Assembly (NCBI GenBank): GCA_024516035.1
Contig: CM044955.1
Coordinates: 46,824,969 to 46,888,968 of the forward strand
Direction: 5' to 3'
DNA: 64,000 bases
Source: Bactericera cockerelli
Lineage: Eukaryota > Arthropoda > Insecta > Hemiptera > Triozidae
Below are positions 59,101-64,000 of the stretch, one piece after another. Numbering within the stretch: the stretch's first letter is position 1; each line of letters opens with the position of its first letter. Below the pieces are notes generated by a model. It had not been told where the DNA came from, ran no database searches, and worked only from the letters and a program-made list of their open reading frames with translations. Both the position numbers and the translations under genes were made by a program.

Positions 59101-60020
59101 CTTTAGCCTGCCGGAAATGCCTGTAGGCAAGGTAGACACTAAAATGATTAAATACTCGTAGGTAGATTATAGGTACCTCACTATAGTCAATTATTAATGA
59201 TTAACTATGTTATCTGCTAGGCGATATAATACTGAGAGAGTTCCTTCACTTCCTTGTGTTAAAAACCTTTCAAAAACCAACACAACTTTTCAAACAATAC
59301 TTTGATGAGAAAAAAATTCATTTCTTTTTCAAGTGAGACCTTTTTTGATTCTATTGGTTTTTTTTTTTAGAGGAAAAAAATTGTCTAAAAGACGTAGTGA
59401 ACAGTGTGGGATTGTGTGTGCTGTCATCAGTGCACCAGCACCATCACCCACTAAAAACATATCTCCTCCTGGAACAACTGACCCCGGAACCGTTTACAAC
59501 ATTACTTTGGGTGTCAGTTCCTACCTTGATTTATTCAAAGGCTCTGCTCTGCCGTCTTTCATCCGTTACCTTAACATTTATAATCTTTTGAACCATGTTT
59601 TCTTTGTGTTCCTGTATTGGGTTCTTTCTTTCTACACCTACGAGGGAAAGTAGGTTAAATATGGATTTTATTTTGTAATAAAATGAAGTCAACTCTGTCA
59701 TCCTCGATGGTGCGTTGAATGAACCGGTTCTCATAGGATCACCGAAGTTAAGCAACGTCCAGCGAGGTGAAGACTTCGTGATGCTGGTGTTCTGGTCCAA
59801 CCCTGGCTGGGTGAGGTTTGTGAGATGACCATGCAGTTGAAAGTGACGTTAAACCCCAAAAAAAATAAAGATTCCAGTCAGAAGGTGTCAAAAAACAATA
59901 ATTACCCAAGAAACCGGAAGATCCGGATACAAAATAGTTTTTCCTGTCCAAAGATGTCCGGATACGATCCGGCAAATGTTGAAACTGTTCCGGCACTGAG
60001 GTGATGGTCGGACGGGACAT
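53104..60020 (-). CDS. FAR: Fatty acyl-CoA reductase, complete
   Basis: Reduces fatty acyl-CoA to fatty alcohol with NADPH, feeding wax and cuticular lipid synthesis; membrane-associated at the ER or peroxisome. Three exons: 59906-60020, 55511-55837 and 53104-54188, phases matching, 508 residues (normal length). The N-terminal Rossmann domain has VSGSSGFLGK (residues 31-40; Ser replaces the usual Thr), LLLRPKK, VYHIAATVRFDE and NTRGTKNMLNL. The active-site pair is Tyr221/Lys225 in GYAYTKCLCE. Then RPSIIIP and the C-terminal FAR_C domain (NVLWYPGG, FDIFEYYTKNSW). A C-terminal hydrophobic segment (ALLLLLFLWVLSKLFL) ends at the TGA of 53104-53106. Acceptors are GCGCAG and CTCCCAG; donors are GTAATT and GTGAGT. 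The stop is the first unit of a minisatellite. Intron 1 (4 kb) is full of repeats. Confidence 0.95.
54603..54755 (-). repeat. SINE family S6
   Basis: Reverse copy with GGACCACCGACCACCAGG and CTTATCGATCAAGCTATTGA, in reductase intron 2. Confidence 0.75.
54947..55100. mobile_element. Small TIR element (MITE family M4)
   Basis: Left ATGGCCGG then AGATGCGCCTGCCAG; right CTGGCAGACGCATCTTCCGG then CCAT. Inner arms GGTCACGTGATC and GATCACGTGACC are also inverted copies. It lies 28 bp from the next element. Confidence 0.8.
55129..55475. mobile_element. Small TIR element (MITE family M3) with a SINE inserted
   Basis: Ends GGGCGGAATTAATAGAC (55129-55145) and GTCTATTAATTCCGCCC (55459-55475) are exact inverted copies. 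The S1 SINE at 55198-55408 interrupts the interior, with AAGAT on both sides. The uninterrupted form is at 51791-51953. Confidence 0.85.
55198..55408 (-). repeat. SINE family S1, full length, nested
   Basis: Reverse copy close in sequence to 40640-40848 and 7672-7880, inserted in the M3 element. The near identity suggests a recent insertion. Confidence 0.85.
56193..56452. mobile_element. Long fold-back element
   Basis: Arms of about 100 bp: CCGTTAAGTTGGCC and ATTTCGTGTTCAAACGTTAG on the left, CTAACGTTTGAACACGAAAT and GGCCAACATAACGG on the right. TTAAGTTGGCC also occurs again in the centre (about 56303). No coding capacity. It lies in reductase intron 1. Confidence 0.85.
56692..56882 (+). repeat. 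SINE family S7
   Basis: Head GTCACCGTGGCCGAGTGAGT, B box GGTTCGATGCCC, body AAAAATGAGTAGCTGCTTTA. Confidence 0.8.
56885..57400 (+). repeat. ACTAGCGGGTTACACCCGCC repeat with (CA)n-rich microsatellite
   Basis: The leading block matches 18405. A CA-rich microsatellite spans about 56923-57060. The part to 57400 has CAGCCTCCTAGGACTTACCA and GTGATTGAGTG, related to the end of the repeat at 38207-38515. Confidence 0.6.
58092..58289 (-). repeat. SINE family S3, internally deleted
   Basis: Reverse copy: tail (ACACTGCGACCTAATAAGAT), central domain (ATTAATCTCACCCAGCCTGG) and head (ATGCCACGGAGGCTGG). Confidence 0.75.
58805..58905 (-). repeat. 5S rRNA-headed SINE, head only
   Basis: On the plus strand GCTGGACGTTGCTTAACTTC, GGTGATCCTACGAGAACCGG and GCATTCAACGCGCCG are a clean reverse of the 5S-like head. 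The body is absent. Confidence 0.75.
59369..59653 (+). CDS. Unassigned terminal-exon-like open frame in reductase intron 1
   Basis: An acceptor-like T tract ending TTTTAG (59368) is followed by a frame of 94 residues: KKLSKRRSEQCGIVC, a proline/threonine part with one NIT sequon, then FIRYLNIYNLLNHVFFVFLY and WVLSFYTYEGK, stop at 59653. AATAAA follows about 25 bases later. The hydrophobic end loosely recalls choline-transporter-like proteins, but this is weak. It may be a pseudogene fragment. Confidence 0.25.
   Translation, partial: RGKKLSKRRSEQCGIVCAVISAPAPSPTKNISPPGTTDPGTVYNITLGVSSYLDLFKGSALPSFIRYLNIYNLLNHVFFVFLYWVLSFYTYEGK
59701..59870 (+). repeat. 5S rRNA-headed SINE, family S4, best-preserved head
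   Basis: GTGCGTTGAATGAACCGGTT, GATCACCGAAGTTAAGCAAC and GTCCAGCGAGGTGAAGACTT follow the 5S rRNA order closely. The body is short and the tail is AGTTGAAAGTGACGTTAAAC. Confidence 0.85.
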
Positions 60021-60116
60021 TTCCAGGAAGATAAGTACAAATCAAAACTCACAGAACTTGCTGTTACAGTGTGGATCAAAGGCTTTATTTTAACGCGCAC
60101 AAAGCTTTTAAATCTT

Positions 60117-60216
60117 NNNNNNNNNNNNNNNNNNNNNNNNNNNNNNNNNNNNNNNNNNNNNNNNNNNNNNNNNNNNNNNNNNNNNNNNNNNNNNNNNNNN
60201 NNNNNNNNNNNNNNNN
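60117..60216. other. Assembly gap, 100 N
   Basis: Exactly 100 N, about 100 bp upstream of the reductase start codon, so its 5' UTR and promoter may be incomplete. An S6 SINE resumes at 60217. Confidence 0.98.
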
Positions 60217-60335
60217 TCGATAAGACGTTGGACTTTTAATCTATAGGTCGGTGGTTCAAGTCCTACAAAAAATTAGTAAACCGAGTTAGAATAGTTGTAA
60301 TACCACGATTGTGATTAACACAAATATGATAACCC
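60217..60335 (+). repeat. SINE family S6, cut by the gap
   Basis: TCGATAAGACGTTGGACTTT, B box GGTTCAAGTCC, and the body up to TTAACACAAATATGATAA. Confidence 0.75.
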
Positions 60336-60394
60336 AACTTTAACTATCCACTGAAGATGTGATACATGATACAATGGGAAAAAGAAACACATTT

Positions 60395-62150
60395 ATATAT
60401 AGTATAGTATAGTATAGTATAATTTATTTGTAGTAATGTGATACATTTTTACAATGGGTTGACAGTAAATAAACAATAAATTTAAGAACATTTCTTTTAC
60501 CTTAAAATGTAACAGAAAACAAAACCATACTAGATAGTTAATTTAGATTTTAAAGTAAAATATTCAGAAAAGTAATTAATATAGGTATGTAAGTACCTTA
60601 TCAGAAATAAAACCTTATCAGAAAATTTAATAAAGTTCTTTAAAGATAATTTAGAACCTTTTTACAAAACTCTTCACAAGGTATTTCAACAGGGGAAAAA
60701 AATAAATAAAAATACACTTTTAAGATAAAGTAAATAATAAATTACCAACTAATAATATTAAAAAATAAAATATTGTAATGTATGGCTGCTAGAGCTTCTC
60801 ATATTTTACATGCTAAGTAATAGTAATAAATTATATCATGCTTCATTCCTCAGGAAATTACGTCTTTTAATCATAGAATTCATGAAATAGTATAATTGGT
60901 TCATGTGTGAAATATCTTTTATGATTAACATATTTCTCACTTTTGACATGTTATCATCTTGGTTATTTATAAATTTACTAAGGAATTTTAACCTTAACAG
61001 TTCGTAATGTGGACAGAAGAGAAGAATGTGTTCCAGGTTTTCCGGAGCATCCATGTTGCACAGATCACACTTTTCCTCCATTTTCCAAACTGTTTTCTGA
61101 CCATTCAAAAAGAAACGCAATGTATCTCCTGCAGTTCTTAGCTGAAAAATGACCCGAGTTCTCTCGATGGGCACTGTATATAAGAGATAGCTTTCCTCAT
61201 TTCTTTTCTCTACCTGTTTAATCATCTTGTAATGTTGATTATAAGTTGACGCAGCCAGTCTGATTTTATCTTCCTCAAAAAGTTTATTTTCAGACATTGT
61301 CATAATGGAATCAATTTGGAAAGAATTTAAGTTTTCTTCTGAGTTTAAGGTTCTCAGTAGATATTTCACCTGGCTGACCCAGTTATATTTCATGTCTTCA
61401 GGAGAGGTAATGTTCATTTGAATTAGTTTTTGCAGACATAAATATGGATACCGATTTTGTGGCATAGCTTGGACTTTTGATAGCCAGTGCAAGGACATCC
61501 TCAGTACGGAGTGGCACAGAGGTAAAACACCGGTTTCTAATCGGATATAGTGATTGAGAGTGTTGTATTTCCCAAGAAGAATTGTTTTAAAAAACGAAAC
61601 CTGTGTTCTCTCTATGTCCCCTCCGTACCGCAGCGCCCAGACTTCACCAGCGTAGAGTAATGTTACTTTCAAAACAGTGTTATAAAGATGGATCCGGCTC
61701 TCCCAGGAGTCCATTTTGGCATTTACCATAATACCTTTTATATTAGCCAACGCAATCTTCGCCTTTGACATAGCTTGATTCATATGGTTTTTAAACAGGC
61801 CTGAAGAGGAGAATTTGACACCTAAGTACGTGAAGTCTCGCACTATTTCCAGATTTTCTCCTGCATAGGTGAAGGTGTCATGCTTTGTAAGCTTTCCACC
61901 TCTTCGAAAGACAACTATTTTCGTTTTACTAGTATTTATTTCAAGTTTACACTGGTCACAGTACTCTTTTAAAGCATTTATTTTTCTTTGAAGATCAATC
62001 TTACTATGTCCCAGTATAACCATGTCATCCGCGTACATGAGAATGAAAATATCTTTTGTATTTGAGATCTGGATTCCGGCGAAGTGTTTATCTCTCAAGA
62101 ACTGAACTACGTCACAAATAAAAAGCAGAAAAAGTAGAGGGCATTTATAT
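60395..62150 (-). mobile_element. 5'-truncated non-LTR retrotransposon
   Basis: The minus-strand element begins inside the reverse transcriptase near 62150 and ends with a short tandem (TATAG)n tract at 60395-60424, a tail type common in non-LTR elements. It has a 3' untranslated stretch of about 440 bp. Confidence 0.8.
60836..62098 (-). pseudogene. Reverse transcriptase C-terminal half with zinc-knuckle region
   Basis: The 420-residue frame contains the catalytic LMYADDMVILGHS, then LEINTSKTKIVVFRRGG and DFTYLGVKFSSSG, the region downstream of the active site in non-LTR reverse transcriptases. Near the end is a CxxC-x(n)-H-x(4)-C cluster (CDLCNMDAPENLEHILLFCP). The frame continues upstream of the first ATG to about 62150 (LLFLFICDVVQFL-like), and then the element is cut off. 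Endonuclease and N-terminal motifs are missing. Confidence 0.9.
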
Positions 62151-62604
62151 GTGTACCACTTTACCGATTATTATTTATTTGAAATAAAGTTTATGAACAC
62201 CAATCTATTCTTAAAAAACCTAGGTCTCAGAGTACTGCTGTGACCTTCACTAAATGTACATGCAAAATTACATAGATCACTATAATGTCGTGATAAACGA
62301 TTCTCAGTGATACCCTTTAGCATTCTGATATTGTAAATACACAAAGAACTGCTTATACATGTAAATATGAATAAAATATATGTGTAATGGTTATGTAGAT
62401 TTAAATTATTCATTTCCAGAAGTTACTCGTTATCAGCCCGTTTGTTTCCAGTACTTATCGCCATTACCTTGGCCATGTATCTATTTATAATACAGGGTGT
62501 CCCAGAACTAGATGCAGATATTTTAAGTTTAAATCAGGTATAACTGATGGACTATTATAAAAGTATAAAACCAAGTTTCGGCGGGGCAGTTTTTTATTAA
62601 TTTG

Positions 62605-62735
62605 AATTTGGGTTGAATGACACTTTTAACTGAATGGTCAAATCATGACCAAGCTGTTACCCTCCATTTGCAGGAAACTCACAAACCTGCTACCTACTTC
62701 TACCTCACCCAGCCTGGGTTTGGTCGGAATACCAG
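62605..62735 (-). repeat. 5S/S3-type SINE tail and central domain
   Basis: TTTTAACTGAATGGTCAAAT, TACCCTCCATTTGCAGGAAA and CCTCACCCAGCCTGGGTTTG match the tail of the S4 copy at 63117-63310. Head missing. Confidence 0.65.
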
Positions 62736-63116
62736 CATTTTATTTTGTAAGAAAATTATGGTGACACTCTTTTCTCTATAGCTATACCAATATTGTTCGC
62801 TAATTTCTGTTGGTATATTTCGTAGAAACTTCGGCCATGCCTCAGTCACGTACAAGTGGGCGGAACTTGCATGTATTAAAAATTATTTATTCAACAACTT
62901 TACCATAGCCTTGAGGAACAACTAGCAAGAGAGGTATAAATGGAGCAAGTAGAGTTTCTAGGAATGGTGTAGGAGATATAGATAAAACTTGAGGTAGGTC
63001 ACTTCCCCTGTTTTCATTTGAACTCTTGTTTTTTTCTTCACACTAATAATTTACGTAATATGTGTTGTACACAATGTACTGTACAGGGTCCGTCAAAAAG
63101 AAAGGATGTTCTTTTG

Positions 63117-63310
63117 ATTTAACGTCGCTTTCAACTGCATGGTCATATTGGTCATATCACGACGGGGGTGTTACCCTCCATTCGCAGGAAACTTACAAAC
63201 CTGCTACCCATATTAACCTCACCCAGCATGGGTTTGGCCAGAATGCATCACGAAGTCTTCACCTCGCTGAATGTTGCTTAAGTTCGGTGATCCTACAAGG
63301 ATGTTTTCAG
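63117..63310 (-). repeat. 5S rRNA-headed SINE, family S4
   Basis: Tail TTTAACGTCGCTTTCAACTG, central domain ATTAACCTCACCCAGCATGG, and reversed 5S head GAATGTTGCTTAAGTTCGGT. Confidence 0.8.
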
Positions 63311-63550
63311 AACTTGGGTGAGGGCGATGAGGTAGGTCGCTTTTGAAAGAGGTGAATAGGGAATATGGTGTTTCAGTATGCATCATGATGATGTTGAGTG
63401 TGAAATAACGTGTGTACTCTATATGGCAGTTCTTCAGAAATTGTGAATCTGTCGTCCGGACTCCAGACGCAGCAAGATTTCCGCGCCGACTACCAAATTC
63501 CACAACGCGGAACGATTCCTAACCGTAGCTTTCCTGGTGGCTATCCACAC

Positions 63551-63935
63551 CTTTGCTCATATCTTCAAGCCTAGAGAGAAAAAAAACCATTTTTTTCCCT
63601 TCTACCAACGAGTTATAAAGTCCGATGACCTATAATATTTAACATTTATGAATACGTGTAGCTACCCTCGTGTTGCCAACACCACTGACCTAATCCAACC
63701 AGTAAACCAGTTCAAAGTTTTTCAAACTAATGAAAACAGAACTGCTCTGGCATCTGTTCTAACTTTGCTCATATCTTCAAAACCATTTTTTTTCCTACCA
63801 ACGTGTTATAAAGTCCGATGACCTATAATATTTAACAAGTATGAATACGTGTAGCTACCCTCGTGTTGCCAACACCACTGACCTAATCCAACCAGTAAAC
63901 CAGTTCAGAGTTTTTCAAACCAATGAAAACAGAAC
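63551..63935 (+). repeat. Tandem duplication, unit about 212 bp
   Basis: CTTTGCTCATATCTTCAA starts both copies (63551 and 63763). GTCCGATGACCTATAATATT, GTGTAGCTACCCTCGTGTTG and CCAACCAGTAAACCAGTTCA are shared, with few differences. Function unknown; no exon is supported. Confidence 0.85.
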
Positions 63936-64000
63936 TTTGAACCATGTATCCGACGACGATATAAAAAAAAAATGTTCGGAGTTTCACTTGAGGTTTTGCA

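Noticed and set aside
59701..59790. A 5S rRNA gene
   Set aside because: Only the middle of 5S rRNA is present, with deletions, and a SINE body follows. No terminator T run follows the 5S-like part.

Overview
The window is AT-rich nuclear DNA from an animal, almost certainly an insect. Genes are split by long introns, splice sites are GT-AG, and the non-coding part is packed with short interspersed elements, small inverted-repeat transposons and decayed non-LTR retrotransposons. The gene set (fatty acyl-CoA reductase, misato, a PUSL1-type pseudouridine synthase, heparan sulfate C5-epimerase) and the (ATT)n-tailed SINEs suggest a hemipteran-like insect; the order is a guess. There are three 100-N gaps and clear assembly artefacts.

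Left part (1-12.0 kb). A minus-strand exon encodes the start of a small secreted Ly6-like protein (1179-1376). The last exon of a D-glucuronyl C5-epimerase lies at 4191-4725 (+), preceded by a tandem repeat of about 165 bp. A minus-strand gene (exons 11846-12009, 10937-11038, 9443-9670, 7878-8043) encodes a single-pass membrane protein resembling VOPP1/WBP1. Its stop codon lies inside the tail of an antisense SINE.

Centre (15.3-38.2 kb). Two genes are divergently arranged. On the minus strand, seven phase-matched exons (28018 down to 15369) encode a 410-residue TruA/PUSL1-like pseudouridine synthase whose last exon looks like the C-terminal domain of ribosomal protein bL12. This apparent fusion is the most unusual coding observation here. 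On the plus strand, eight exons (29289-38172) encode misato. Misato exons 2-4 appear twice around the gap at 31852-31951, because the contig end was duplicated as an error-rich copy. Misato exon 7 carries a one-base frame break in a C run.

Right part (38.2-64 kb). This is mostly repeats: a 5'-truncated jockey-type element inserted into the end of an inverted-repeat element, and a second non-LTR fragment at 60.4-62.15 kb. A complete three-exon fatty acyl-CoA reductase lies at 60020 down to 53104 (minus). Its stop codon begins a 24-bp minisatellite made from its own last codons.

Repeats. At least seven tRNA-headed SINE families recur, plus a SINE family whose head is derived from 5S rRNA. The 5S family shares its central domain with one tRNA-headed family. 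Several inverted-repeat elements are well preserved, including one with 37-bp perfect termini, one with a tandem array of a 20-bp palindrome, and a filled/empty pair showing a SINE inserted in a MITE.
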